A stretch of DNA of 64,000 nt from Calditrichia bacterium. Lineage in GTDB: Bacteria > Calditrichota > Calditrichia > RBG-13-44-9 > J075. The stretch covers positions 62,001 through 126,000 of the forward strand of contig JANQRS010000068.1 in the NCBI GenBank assembly GCA_028284445.1. The letters run 5' to 3'. Made by a program: the position numbers and the translations under genes. The notes under the pieces were generated by a model. That model was not told where the DNA came from, made no database searches, and saw only the letters and a program-made list of their open reading frames with translations. Positions 52,238 to 60,767 of this stretch are shown here, in pieces; within the stretch, counting starts at the first letter, position 1, and every line of letters begins with the position of its first letter.

Positions 52238-53119
52238 ATGAAACGCACAGCACTGGTGCTTGGCGGTGGTGGAGCAAGGGGACTGGCGCATTTGGGGGTT
52301 TTGAAAGCGCTGGAGCAGGAAAACATCCGCATTGATTTGATCGTTGGATGCAGCTTTGGTGCGCTGGTTGGGGCAATGTATGCGCAAAACCCCATTGCCC
52401 GCCTTGTAGAAGAGCACATGAAAGATTTCCTCGATACCCCTGCATTTACCAAGCTCGGCCTTGGTAATATTCGTCAAAACTCCGTTGGTTCCGATGACTA
52501 CTTCAGCCAGTTTTTTAAGTCGGTGAAGGACTGGATTATTCTGGGTATCGGTGCAAAACGAACCTCGTTGTTGAAAGCGGATCGCCTGCAAGGGGCGGTT
52601 GATTTCCTTATTGAAGATGGCGGGATGCGCGATACGGTCATCCCTTTTGTATGCAATGCCAGCGACTTAATTACCGGCCAACCTCATCTCTTTACCAGTG
52701 GCAGTATCCGTCAGGCGGTCACCGCAAGCATGACAATTCCGGGATATTTTCCCCCGGTTGAATTGGAAGAGCAACTGCTGGTCGATGGCGCCGCCACGTA
52801 TAATCTTCCCATAAAATTTGCTCACCAGATGGGTGCTGAGTTCATTATTGCTGTTGATATTCATCCGGTTTTGCAGCCGGAGAACGAGTTCAAGAATGTC
52901 ATGGACATCATTTTACGCTCGAAAACCATCAGCGCCAATATTTTGTCCGAAGAAACACTCTATGGCGCAGATATTCTGCTGGCTCCGCCCGTCAAGAGTT
53001 TCAATTGGTATGAGTTTGATCGTGCTGAAGAACTATTCCGTGCGGGAGAAGAGGAAGCATACCGGCATATTGACTTGATTCGGCAGAGTTTGCGGAAGTT
53101 TCATCGCTTTTATGCCTAG
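52238..53119 (+). CDS. Patatin-like phospholipase / lipid acyl hydrolase
   Basis: This 293-residue protein has the full patatin active site: the oxyanion loop 'LGGGGARGLAHLGVL' (8-22), the nucleophile elbow 'GCSFGALVG' with Ser39, and the dyad Asp183 in 'VDGAATYNLP'. No signal peptide is present, so it probably acts at the cytoplasmic face of the membrane, like RssA-type bacterial patatins. GGGAGG precedes the start. The substrate lipid is unknown. The pterin dehydratase gene follows on the same strand after 111 bases. Confidence 0.92.
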   Translation: MKRTALVLGGGGARGLAHLGVLKALEQENIRIDLIVGCSFGALVGAMYAQNPIARLVEEHMKDFLDTPAFTKLGLGNIRQNSVGSDDYFSQFFKSVKDWIILGIGAKRTSLLKADRLQGAVDFLIEDGGMRDTVIPFVCNASDLITGQPHLFTSGSIRQAVTASMTIPGYFPPVELEEQLLVDGAATYNLPIKFAHQMGAEFIIAVDIHPVLQPENEFKNVMDIILRSKTISANILSEETLYGADILLAPPVKSFNWYEFDRAEELFRAGEEEAYRHIDLIRQSLRKFHRFYA

Positions 53120-53230
53120 CCGAACTGTATACAAATTCAATTAGCATCTGCTTTTTGTTCCTTCAAGTCCTACCTTGTATCCAAACGAGAGGGAATTATG
53201 ATCGTCATTACACGCGTCAAAGGAGATGAA

Positions 53231-53524
53231 ATGAGCAAGAGACAAAAGCTAACCGATACTGAAATAGATGGTAAATTGACGGAAATTCCTGGGTGGTCGT
53301 ACGAAGGCGGAAAACTGCATCGGGAATATAAATTTACGAACTTCGTAGAGGCGTTTGGCTTTATGAGCCAGGTAGCCTTGATAGCAGAGCGAATGGATCA
53401 TCACCCTGACTGGAGCAACGTTTATAACACAGTGGTTGTTGATTTGAATACCCATGATGTTGGCGGGGTCTCGGCGCTTGATTTTGAGCTGGCTGCCGCA
53501 GCCAATAAAATCTTTGGGGAATAA
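53231..53524 (+). CDS. phhB: 4a-hydroxytetrahydrobiopterin dehydratase (PCD/DCoH)
   Basis: The start at 53231 (MSKRQKLTDTEI) is chosen because GGAGATGAA lies directly before it and family members start here; an in-frame ATG 11 codons upstream is less likely. The 97-residue protein has the family core: 'IPGWSYEGGKLHREYKF', 'FGFMSQVALIAERMDHHPDW' with the catalytic His pair, and 'VVVDLNTHDVGGVSALD'. It regenerates pterin cofactor after aromatic amino-acid hydroxylation; many bacteria keep it without a hydroxylase. No hydroxylase gene is seen in this window. Confidence 0.94.
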   Translation: MSKRQKLTDTEIDGKLTEIPGWSYEGGKLHREYKFTNFVEAFGFMSQVALIAERMDHHPDWSNVYNTVVVDLNTHDVGGVSALDFELAAAANKIFGE

Positions 53525-53537
53525 AGTAGGAAGATAC

Positions 53538-53597
53538 CAAATCCCAACACTAAAAATTCCAAAGAAATCTATTTGGAATTTTTAGTGTTGGGATTTG
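53538..53597. repeat. Perfect 26-bp inverted repeat between convergent genes
   Basis: The arm at 53538-53563 (CAAATCCCAACAC then TAAAAATTCCAAA) is matched without error by 53572-53597, with an 8-base loop. It separates the pterin dehydratase gene and the HEAT gene, which converge. It could serve as a two-way terminator, but the perfection and AT-rich word-like content suggest a small mobile or amplified repeat. Confidence 0.92.
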
Positions 53598-53608
53598 ATA
53601 TTTATTGT

Positions 53609-54424
53609 TTACCTGCTAACTATTTCTTCCAAAATCTTCACAGCTTCCGGATTTCCACTCTTTCCAAGAATGCGAATGGCTAGCTTTCTTACATCGATAT
53701 GATCGTCGTTCTTGACTACTTTGCCAAGAATCGGAACGATGCGCTCATCATCAATAAATCGTGCCAGGTGCTTTACTGCACTATAACGCACGGCCGGACT
53801 TTCGTCTTCCAATGCCCGTTTTTTAAGGGCCGGGATGGCTTTGGACGCACGCTGCCTACTGACGGAGCGAAGTGCCTGAATACGCAGTTGCTCGTCATCG
53901 GTGAGGTCGCGCATTAAACGTGATCCACCAAATTGCAATACCGGTGCCGGGTGATCATGAGATGAAAAACTCTCGAAATGAATCGGAAAATCCACATCTG
54001 GCACCACCACATCGCCGTCAAATGCAAAAACCCCGTCCATATGCGGAAAGTCGATATCCGGCACCACGACATTGATGTCGGGAATGTCCGGTATGTCTAC
54101 ATGAATATCCGGGATTTCGATGGCTTCCGGTAAATTGAAATAATGCAAGGCGTGAGGGGCACGGGGTGCACGAGGCGCACGCGGTAGTTCTGCAAGATAT
54201 TCGCGTAGAATTCTGGCGTCTCCGTCTTCGAGTTCTTCGCGCGCCTTTTCCAGGGCCTTCTCATATTGCTTTAATGCTTCTTTGTAAGCCTTCTTCTGCT
54301 CTGCAAGGCGTTCCTTAATTTCGGCCTTTGTGGTGCTTTTTTCGGGCACATTGCTTGACTGACAAAAGCAAAGCGCTGAGGAAAGCACCATGATGCCGAT
54401 GGTTAAAATAGTAGACCGTATCAT
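53609..54424 (-). CDS. Exported HEAT-repeat protein with PDI/VPDID repeats
   Basis: The start at 54424 (MIRSTILTIGIMVL) follows GGGAG and begins a signal peptide (cleavage near CFCQ, about residue 21). The 271-residue protein has a charged helix at about 35-75 ('AEQKKAYKEALKQYEKALEK'), an 'APRAPRAP' stretch, and a run of short Ile/Val-Pro-Asp units (about 100-145: 'IPDIHVDIPDIPDINVVVPD' and onward). HEAT repeats fill the last ~100 residues ('RQRASKAIPALKKRALEDES'). It is the last gene of the sigma/anti-sigma/HEAT operon, 51 bases after the previous gene. The function is unknown; HEAT repeats usually bind proteins. Confidence 0.8.
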   Translation of the reverse strand: MIRSTILTIGIMVLSSALCFCQSSNVPEKSTTKAEIKERLAEQKKAYKEALKQYEKALEKAREELEDGDARILREYLAELPRAPRAPRAPHALHYFNLPEAIEIPDIHVDIPDIPDINVVVPDIDFPHMDGVFAFDGDVVVPDVDFPIHFESFSSHDHPAPVLQFGGSRLMRDLTDDEQLRIQALRSVSRQRASKAIPALKKRALEDESPAVRYSAVKHLARFIDDERIVPILGKVVKNDDHIDVRKLAIRILGKSGNPEAVKILEEIVSR

Positions 54425-54475
54425 ATCTATCTCCCGTCGTTTATCTCTATCCATACGTTGAATTATCATAAATGT

Positions 54476-55642
54476 TTATTTGCTTGCCTGTGCTAGATCT
54501 ATCAGCGATTCTAGCGCCCGTGGATCGTCGCTTTGTCCCAGCCAGAAGATTGCTTTTTTACGAATCTGTGGATGGGCACCCGAATTTGCAATTTCGATGA
54601 GGCGAGGAATCCCTTTGTCTTCTGGTAATTGCGATAAGGCGAATACTGCTTTCTCCTGCACCTCAAGATCATCTCCGTTGCGAACGATGTTTTCCAGCGT
54701 GCCGACAGCTTTATCCTTCGCACTTTGCCCCAGCCAAAAAATGGCCTTTTTGCGTAGCTTGCGATTTTCCAGATTTCGGCTGAGATCGATAATTGCATTT
54801 AAGCCCTGATCATTGTCGATTTGACTGAGCCCGAAAATGGCTTTCTCACGCAGCTCATATGGCTCGTCAGAGCGCACCAGCTTTAGTAAGTAATCCACAG
54901 TGCCAGCATGCCGATGTTGACTCATCCAGAACAGTGCCGTTTTGCGAAGACTCAGCCGGTCTTCGTTCTCCACAATACCGACCATAAAATCGTAGGCACC
55001 GCTTTCCTTGCTGTGCAAGCTAATGGCATGCAAATATTTCTCTTTGATATTGGATGATCCCTCTTTTGCATACATGTTCTTCAGCATGGCAAAGCTTTCC
55101 GTCTTATCCGCTTTACCAAGCCAAAGTAGTGGCAAACCTTTCAAATGATGCCTCAGGGACAAATTGCTAATGGCCAGTTTTTGTATACGGTTCTCCTCAT
55201 TCTCCACAGGGTCATACCGGAATAGCAGCGCCACTTCCTTTTCCACCTTCGGTTCCGGTTCTTGCTTTTTGCCCTTCAGGCGATCGAGCTCTTTTTTTGC
55301 GGCATCCCGCAAAGATGTTTTATCATCTTTGTCCTTATCCCAGTCCGTTGGGTACGGGGCAGTTGTGCCGTAAATGATCTCGTGCAGCGACGGCAGTTTG
55401 CGCATTGCCGGATCCCCGAAGGTGCCCATAAATGAGCGCTTACCCATTTTCCTGGTAATGCTGTAGCCGATCCAGACGCCGTCTTGCATGGCCTTGTCAC
55501 CAGCCTTGTCTATTGCCCATTGGGTGCGGGATTCCAATGGTTGCGATGGATCAGGATGGTGCAATACCTCTTGAGCGCCTGCCTGGCAAAAGGCTGCAAG
55601 TAATCCTAATGTGATCCACATGAATTGCTTCCGAAAGTGCAT
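54476..55642 (-). CDS. Exported HEAT-repeat protein (KKAIFWLGQS type)
   Basis: This 388-residue protein has AAGGAG before the ATG and a signal peptide (cleavage near AGAQ, about residue 24). The N-terminal ~140 residues contain 'GVWIGYSITRKMGKRSFMGTFG' and a lysine-rich charged linker. HEAT-like repeats fill about 165-385, with the near-identical unit 'RKKAIFWLGQS' repeated. Each repeat is about 36 residues, as in EZ-HEAT proteins. It is the fourth gene of the operon, 26 bases after the preceding one, so it is probably controlled by the ECF sigma factor. No enzyme motif is seen. Confidence 0.85.
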   Translation of the reverse strand: MHFRKQFMWITLGLLAAFCQAGAQEVLHHPDPSQPLESRTQWAIDKAGDKAMQDGVWIGYSITRKMGKRSFMGTFGDPAMRKLPSLHEIIYGTTAPYPTDWDKDKDDKTSLRDAAKKELDRLKGKKQEPEPKVEKEVALLFRYDPVENEENRIQKLAISNLSLRHHLKGLPLLWLGKADKTESFAMLKNMYAKEGSSNIKEKYLHAISLHSKESGAYDFMVGIVENEDRLSLRKTALFWMSQHRHAGTVDYLLKLVRSDEPYELREKAIFGLSQIDNDQGLNAIIDLSRNLENRKLRKKAIFWLGQSAKDKAVGTLENIVRNGDDLEVQEKAVFALSQLPEDKGIPRLIEIANSGAHPQIRKKAIFWLGQSDDPRALESLIDLAQASK

Positions 55643-55668
55643 ACTTGATCTCCTTTTCCGTGGATAGT

Positions 55669-57447
55669 CTATTGTTTTTCGTTAAGTATTTCCATTAAGG
55701 CATCTTGAGCCTCTTCGGTGCCAATCTCGCCCAGGACTCGCACCGCTGCCTTGCGAACAGCGATGTCATCATTATTTCGAATGATATTGAGCAGCGTGGG
55801 CACTAGATTCGGCCGTTTCATATCACGCAAGGTGTAGACAGCTGAGCGGCGAACATCCGGATCATTGTCTTCGCGAATGATTTTGTGAATGATCTCAACT
55901 GCTTCATCGCTGCGGGTTTCCGCAATACGGCGAATCGTTGATTTCCGCACCGAGTTGTGTTTGGTGTTTTTTAGAATTCTTTTCAAGGCACCTATAGACG
56001 AGGACCGCGAATTATGCCCGATTGCGTGCAAAGCGGAATTGGCCAAAGATGCGTCGTCATCATTGATCGCAATATCTATTAGGAAATCGCGGGCCTCAGG
56101 TCCGCCGTGATCGCCAATGGTGTGTAGAATTGAGCGGCGCACGGAACTGTGGACGGTTTCTCCCATAATGCGCTTTAACGTCGGGAAGGCATCTTCCTCC
56201 AGCAGATGACCCAATGCATGCACAGCGGACTGCGCTACGGACGAATTCTGATCCTTGATAGCTGTTTGGACCAGGAAGTCCCGGGCTTCTTCTGTCTCTT
56301 TTGCATGGTCGCCGATGGTGTGCAGGATGGTGCGATGCAGGTTGGGATCTTCAATGGACTTGTAAAGATCGATCAGATACGGGGCCGTGCTAATGGACTT
56401 AACATCAGCCAAAGCATGGATGGCGGCGCGACGAATGGAAATTTCGCTGTCACCAAGTGCAGTTGCCTTTAGTATGGACAGCGCATATTCACTTTCGCTC
56501 TCGCTAATTGCATGCAGAGCGGCGCGGCGCACTTCCGCATGTCTTGCCGTTTTCACAACTTTGCCAAGGGCCTGTTCAGACTTGGAGCCACGGATGCCGG
56601 AGAGGCAATGTGCCGCTGCCCGGCCGACGGAATGATCCGAGTCTTTAATGGCAACGCCGGCGATATAATCTACCATGTCGCTATCTGAATAATCCGATAA
56701 TGCATGCAGTGCTGTTCTACGGATATTGGCGACATTCGAATTGTCAATAATGTCCTTTAACACCCCCACCGCCTGATCGCGATCAGCGTTGCTCAACTGA
56801 TGAATCGCGCTGCGCTGCACTTCCTGGTTACGATCATTGAGCGCGATATCGCGTAGTTTCGCAAAGGCCCGCGGTGAATCAAAGTCGCCCAATGTGTAAA
56901 CAATCTTTTTTCGGATCTCTTTACTATTGTCTTGCTCATACATGTTGATGATGGCATCCAGGGCCCGGTCGTCGCCGACCTCTGCCAGGGCGACAAGCGC
57001 AACAAGCCGAATTTCTTCCTCTTCGTGTTTCTGGATGTCGTCCAGTTCTTCTTTGTATTCCGAATGTCCCTGGTCGATAAGAATACGCCCAACTCGCACC
57101 ATCCCGGTCTGGGCATCATTGACCCATTTACTGCGGCGATTATTACGAATAAAATCGGAGTAGCATTCGTATACTTGCTTCAGATTCTCATTAAGCTGTT
57201 CCCGGGCATGACATTGCCAGTAACGAGCATCGTCCGCCCATTTGCTATCCGAGTATTTATCCAGAAAGCGATCAAATTCTTTGATGGCTTTCTTCCATTC
57301 TCCATTAATGACCAGATTGTTGCCAATTTGAAAGGCGCGGCCCGCTTCAGTTTGTTCGCCGGGTGGCGGCAATTCATTGGCGAAACCCATAGTTGAAATG
57401 AGCAAGGCTGTCATTAACATATTTAGTACATTTGATACTCGAAACAT
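55669..57447 (-). CDS. Exported TPR plus long HEAT-repeat solenoid protein
   Basis: The start at 57447 (MFRVSNVLNMLMTALL) follows AGGAGCAG and opens a signal peptide (cleavage near GFAN, about residue 24). The 592-residue protein begins with a TPR-like or YbgF-like segment (about 35-115, 'EWKKAIKEFDRFLDKYSDSK'). From about 140 to the end it consists of around 14 HEAT repeats of about 31 residues with the pattern 'VRRAALHAIS', 'SVRRSILHTIGDHG', 'DPDVRRSAVYTLRDM'. The repeats are very regular, indicating a long continuous solenoid. It is the third gene of the ECF sigma operon, 105 bases after the anti-sigma gene. It is probably a periplasmic binding scaffold. Confidence 0.87.
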   Translation of the reverse strand: MFRVSNVLNMLMTALLISTMGFANELPPPGEQTEAGRAFQIGNNLVINGEWKKAIKEFDRFLDKYSDSKWADDARYWQCHAREQLNENLKQVYECYSDFIRNNRRSKWVNDAQTGMVRVGRILIDQGHSEYKEELDDIQKHEEEEIRLVALVALAEVGDDRALDAIINMYEQDNSKEIRKKIVYTLGDFDSPRAFAKLRDIALNDRNQEVQRSAIHQLSNADRDQAVGVLKDIIDNSNVANIRRTALHALSDYSDSDMVDYIAGVAIKDSDHSVGRAAAHCLSGIRGSKSEQALGKVVKTARHAEVRRAALHAISESESEYALSILKATALGDSEISIRRAAIHALADVKSISTAPYLIDLYKSIEDPNLHRTILHTIGDHAKETEEARDFLVQTAIKDQNSSVAQSAVHALGHLLEEDAFPTLKRIMGETVHSSVRRSILHTIGDHGGPEARDFLIDIAINDDDASLANSALHAIGHNSRSSSIGALKRILKNTKHNSVRKSTIRRIAETRSDEAVEIIHKIIREDNDPDVRRSAVYTLRDMKRPNLVPTLLNIIRNNDDIAVRKAAVRVLGEIGTEEAQDALMEILNEKQ

Positions 57448-57552
57448 TTCTGCTCCTATCATTGTCTTATCACACCGCCCTCACCACCGCGATGCTTGGT
57501 CGTCGTCTGCTTTGTCCGTACGAATTGTTGACACGTGCTGTTTTGCTCAGGA

Positions 57553-58395
57553 TTAAATGGTTTCCTGCTGTGTCTTCAAATCGTTTTCCTTTAATTGGCG
57601 GCGCAGCTCTTCCATGTTGATTTTGAAGAGAATGCCCCGGTTTTCCACATCGGTTCGAACGCGTTCTACCGAGGGGATGTCGCTTTGCTGGCTGAGGGTC
57701 GCGATTTCCAGCAGAATCGCTTCCAGGTCGACCACCAGACTCTGCAGGCGTCTGGATTGCGGCGTATTAAGCGCCTGTTTCAGGTATCCTGCTTCCTGAA
57801 GCAGTTCGTTTGAAACCCGCGTATGTTGACTAAAGTCAAAGCTGTCTAATTCATCTGTATCTTCATCAAGGTTAATCAATCCCAAGACCAGAACTTTGGA
57901 ACGGTCCAGGTAATTGGCTGCGCGCATTTGTACTGCCCGCGAGGCGAAGGATGGATTCCCTTGCGGATTGTTCAGGATTTGCGGCACATTGTTTTGGCGG
58001 TTGTCCGGCACTACCAGGTTTTCTTGTGCAAAATCTTCCGACAACTGCCTGTCAAGCGAAGACCATTCCCGGCCGATAAAGATGCCGCTGATCAAAACCA
58101 CTGCCGCTGCCATCAGCCGGAAGGTCCAGCTATGCATAAATGCCGTTTTGGGCCTGGCTGTCGGTGATACCTCTAGTTTGTCTTCGAGATTGTCCCAGTA
58201 ATTATCCCAAAATGCGGACTGTGGTTCGGACCGTTCCCGTTTATTCATGATTTGTAAGGTCGCTTGCATTCCGAGAAATGCTTCACGGCAGCTTTTGCAA
58301 TCATCGATGTGTGCTTGAAATTGTTGCTTCTGCGGCGCACTCAATTCATCGTAGAGCGCCTCAACCAACAGCTTTTCACAATCCTTACAGTTCAT
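57553..58395 (-). CDS. Zinc-finger (zf-HC2) membrane anti-sigma factor
   Basis: This 280-residue protein starts with the anti-sigma zinc finger: 'MNCKDCEKLLVEALYDELS' then 'AHIDDCKSC', giving the H-x3-C-x2-C cluster at His29, Cys33 and Cys36 plus upstream Cys residues. One membrane helix lies at about 95-110 ('LMAAAVVLISGIFIG'), so the N-terminal sigma-binding part is cytoplasmic and the rest extends outside. The outer part has helical 'LDSFDFSQHTRVSNELLQ' and 'RRLQSLVVDLEAILLEIATL' segments, perhaps a sensor. The gene follows the sigma gene by 27 bases. Sigma release probably involves cleavage or Zn/redox change; neither can be decided from the sequence. Confidence 0.93.
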   Translation of the reverse strand: MNCKDCEKLLVEALYDELSAPQKQQFQAHIDDCKSCREAFLGMQATLQIMNKRERSEPQSAFWDNYWDNLEDKLEVSPTARPKTAFMHSWTFRLMAAAVVLISGIFIGREWSSLDRQLSEDFAQENLVVPDNRQNNVPQILNNPQGNPSFASRAVQMRAANYLDRSKVLVLGLINLDEDTDELDSFDFSQHTRVSNELLQEAGYLKQALNTPQSRRLQSLVVDLEAILLEIATLSQQSDIPSVERVRTDVENRGILFKINMEELRRQLKENDLKTQQETI

Positions 58396-58422
58396 TATGA
58401 TATATCCTCATTATATGCTTGG

Positions 58423-59013
58423 CTAATTTGTCTCTTTACCAATTCCCAGGTCACTGCGATAATAGGCCAGCTCTTTTTGAAGGCGGCGCACAGCGCGATA
58501 TAAAAGGCTCTTTACGGTGCCGTCGGCGATTTCCAGCATCTGGCCGATTTCCTTTAATGACAGATCGTTATAGTGGCGTAATACAAAGACCGTACGTTCT
58601 CGCGGAGATAGCTGTGATAGAGCCTGCTCGATGTCCTTCTGAATGGTTTGCGCCTCCATCTTTTTCTCCGGATGAGTCGTGTTGCTCATAAGGCTTCTGG
58701 CTTCCAGGGCGTCGCTGTTTTCCTGGTGATCCAATGAAAGAGTCATCAGTTGTTTTTTTCTGCGCCGGTCAATGCAGCAATTCGCCGTAATCCGATAGAG
58801 CCATGATCCAAATTTTGCTTCTCCGCGAAAATGAGCGATTGAACGATAAGCTTTGATGAAAACCTCTTGCGAAAGGTCTTCAGCATCATGATGATTGCCA
58901 AGCAGATCGAGCGCCAGATAGTAGACCTGCCGCTTGTGCGAGTCTACCAGCGTTCGGAAGGCGCTGCGGTCTCCATTCCTGGCAAGTTCAATCAGTTCTC
59001 GTTCGTCGTTCAC
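58423..59013 (-). CDS. ECF-type RNA polymerase sigma factor
   Basis: This 196-residue protein starts with GTG preceded by AGGA. Region 2 is clear ('YLALDLLGNHHDAEDLSQEVFIKAY', then 'FGSWLYRITANCCIDRRRKK'), as is region 4 ('LSPRERTVFVLRHYNDLSLKEIGQMLE' and 'GTVKSLLYRAVRRLQKEL'). There is no region 3, as in sigma-70 ECF members of the SigE/RpoE type. It leads the operon with its anti-sigma factor and three HEAT genes, and probably controls that operon and itself. The 129-base gap to the divergent monooxygenase gene must hold both promoters. Confidence 0.95.
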   Translation of the reverse strand: MNDERELIELARNGDRSAFRTLVDSHKRQVYYLALDLLGNHHDAEDLSQEVFIKAYRSIAHFRGEAKFGSWLYRITANCCIDRRRKKQLMTLSLDHQENSDALEARSLMSNTTHPEKKMEAQTIQKDIEQALSQLSPRERTVFVLRHYNDLSLKEIGQMLEIADGTVKSLLYRAVRRLQKELAYYRSDLGIGKETN

Positions 59014-59142
59014 TACAGTTCCTGGTTATTCGCTTATGTAATGATTAAGACGGAGAAACCAGAAATAGGTTTACATTGCAGAGTTTTCTCAATAGATTGC
59101 GTCAGGAAACACCCGAATTACATCAAAAGTGGAGTTGTAAGT
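59014..59142. promoter_or_regulatory. Divergent promoter region between the sigma operon and the copper monooxygenase gene
   Basis: The 129 bases separate two divergently transcribed genes and must hold the start signals of at least one of them. It contains GGAAC-type words on the minus strand (CCAGGAACTGTAG) and GGAAAC on the plus strand (CAGGAAACACCCG), the kind of -35 word used by ECF sigma factors. No paired -10 element could be assigned with confidence. Confidence 0.4.
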
Positions 59143-60528
59143 ATGCGGAACATGGGATTGTTTTTGTTGAGTTTATCTGTTGTTGCTTTGTTGTTTGTCG
59201 GTTGTGAAAAAGAGGGGACGCCGCAGGTCGAGGAACCGGATCCTGATCCGATACCGGAAGCTTCGAGTTGGGACGTTATTCAACAGCGCATTCTTGATCA
59301 GCGTTGTATAGATTGTCATGTATCCGGCAGTAGCTTTGCCGATCAGTCGGACTTAATTCTGACCGCCGATGTTGCCTACGAGCAATTGGTTGGACGAGCG
59401 CCGAAAAACGCCGCTGCCAAAGCCGATAATCTCTTGTTGGTTGGCACAGACGGCTTGCCAAGCTTGCTTACCAGCTATCTCTGGGAAAAAATCAACGTGC
59501 GGGATCAGGAACATTTCTTTGCTGATCATCCCCAATATGGTGCGCAAATGCCTGTGGGGTCCGAGTCGTTGACCAATGGGGAACTGGACTATATAAAGGA
59601 ATGGATACTCGCCGGTGCACCCCGCGAAGAGTATGTGGCTGATGTTGCCTTGCTGGAAGACAGTAGCCGCTACGAACTACCCGATTTCGAACCTCTGGCG
59701 CCGCCGGCAAATGGGATTCAACTTCATGTTGAGCCGTTTGATGTGGCACCGAACTATGAGCGGGAATTTTACTACTACGAGCCGTTGAACAATGCAGAGC
59801 CGTTGTATGTGAATCAAATTGAAATTAGCATGCGCCGCGGCAGTCACCACTTTATTGCCTATCGTATTCAGGACAATATGCCTTCGGCCTTATTACCTAC
59901 TGCCGGCGTCATTCGCGACATCCGCGATGAAAATGGCATTTATGATGTCAATGTGCTGGCCACCACGCTCTATCATTCCTTTGTTGCCGGAACGCAATGG
60001 CCATTGTTAAACTATCATTTCCCGCCGGGCGTGGCGCTTGAAATTCCTGCCAATGTGAAATTCGATCTCAATCCGCATTATGTGAATCGCGGTAATGAGA
60101 CGTTTCAGGGCGAAATCTATACGAATTTTCATACGGTTGATAGAGCCAGTGTGGAACATGTCGCTAAAATTTTGCAGCTAAACAACTTTGATATCAACCT
60201 GCCGCCCAATCAGGTAACAACTTTGTCGAAATCCTTCACTTTTGGCGGTCGCCGCCATATTTTTCAAATGTTCTCCCATGCCCATCAGTTTATGACTGAA
60301 TTCAGGGTCTACGTAATTGGCGGAGATCGCGATGGCGATTTGGTTTACATTACCTACGATTGGGAGCATCCGCCTATTCTGGAATTTGATCCGCCTTTAA
60401 CACTTGAAGCAGGTGAGGGATTACGTCTCGAAACAACCTACGACAATTGGACAGATCGCACCTTGAATTTCGGTCTTCTCAGTGAAGACGAAATGATGAT
60501 TCTCTTTGGCGCCTACTATCTTGACTAG
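59143..60528 (+). CDS. Lipoprotein: cytochrome c fused to PHM/DBM-like copper monooxygenase
   Basis: The start at 59143 (MRNMGLFLLSLSVV) is chosen because GGAG precedes it and a lipoprotein signal follows (lipobox FVGC, Cys21); a longer frame would run into the sigma gene. The 461-residue protein has one c-type heme motif, CIDCH (Cys55, Cys58, His59). The C-terminal two thirds resemble type II copper monooxygenases, with candidates for every copper ligand of peptidylglycine monooxygenase: His235-His236 (SHHFIAYR) and His312 (NPHYVN) for one copper, and His379-x-His381 (SHAHQF) and Met451 or 452 (DEMMILFG) for the other. Electrons may enter through the heme. The substrate is unknown. It is divergent from the ECF sigma operon. 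Confidence 0.8.
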   Translation: MRNMGLFLLSLSVVALLFVGCEKEGTPQVEEPDPDPIPEASSWDVIQQRILDQRCIDCHVSGSSFADQSDLILTADVAYEQLVGRAPKNAAAKADNLLLVGTDGLPSLLTSYLWEKINVRDQEHFFADHPQYGAQMPVGSESLTNGELDYIKEWILAGAPREEYVADVALLEDSSRYELPDFEPLAPPANGIQLHVEPFDVAPNYEREFYYYEPLNNAEPLYVNQIEISMRRGSHHFIAYRIQDNMPSALLPTAGVIRDIRDENGIYDVNVLATTLYHSFVAGTQWPLLNYHFPPGVALEIPANVKFDLNPHYVNRGNETFQGEIYTNFHTVDRASVEHVAKILQLNNFDINLPPNQVTTLSKSFTFGGRRHIFQMFSHAHQFMTEFRVYVIGGDRDGDLVYITYDWEHPPILEFDPPLTLEAGEGLRLETTYDNWTDRTLNFGLLSEDEMMILFGAYYLD

Positions 60529-60546
60529 GCGAGTTTAGCTGGTTTC

Positions 60547-60578
60547 TTCCGGTGTTTTGCGCCAGCAAAACACCGGAA
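60547..60578 (+). terminator. Stem-loop after the copper monooxygenase gene
   Basis: TTCCGGTGTTTTGC (60547-60560) pairs perfectly with GCAAAACACCGGAA (60565-60578) around GCCA. It lies 19 bases past the stop codon. The downstream bases are not T-rich at once. Confidence 0.65.
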
Positions 60579-60767
60579 AAGGTAACCTTGTTTACACCTC
60601 ATTGTTAACCCCGTTAACAGTTTTACCTCTTTTACGCTTGATTTATGGATCGAGCTAGTGTGATAATGGTTTGTTTTTACTGGTTTTGCAGTGATGGCCT
60701 TTTGTGCCGTTTTTTTGGCAAAAAATTTGTGGCTTATTTAGGTGGCCCTAAACAGGCAGAGACGATC

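Noticed and set aside
58867..59142. N-terminal extension of the copper monooxygenase gene into the sigma gene
   Set aside because: The added sequence has no recognisable domain and would bury the lipoprotein signal; the start at 59143 has both a ribosome binding site and a lipobox.
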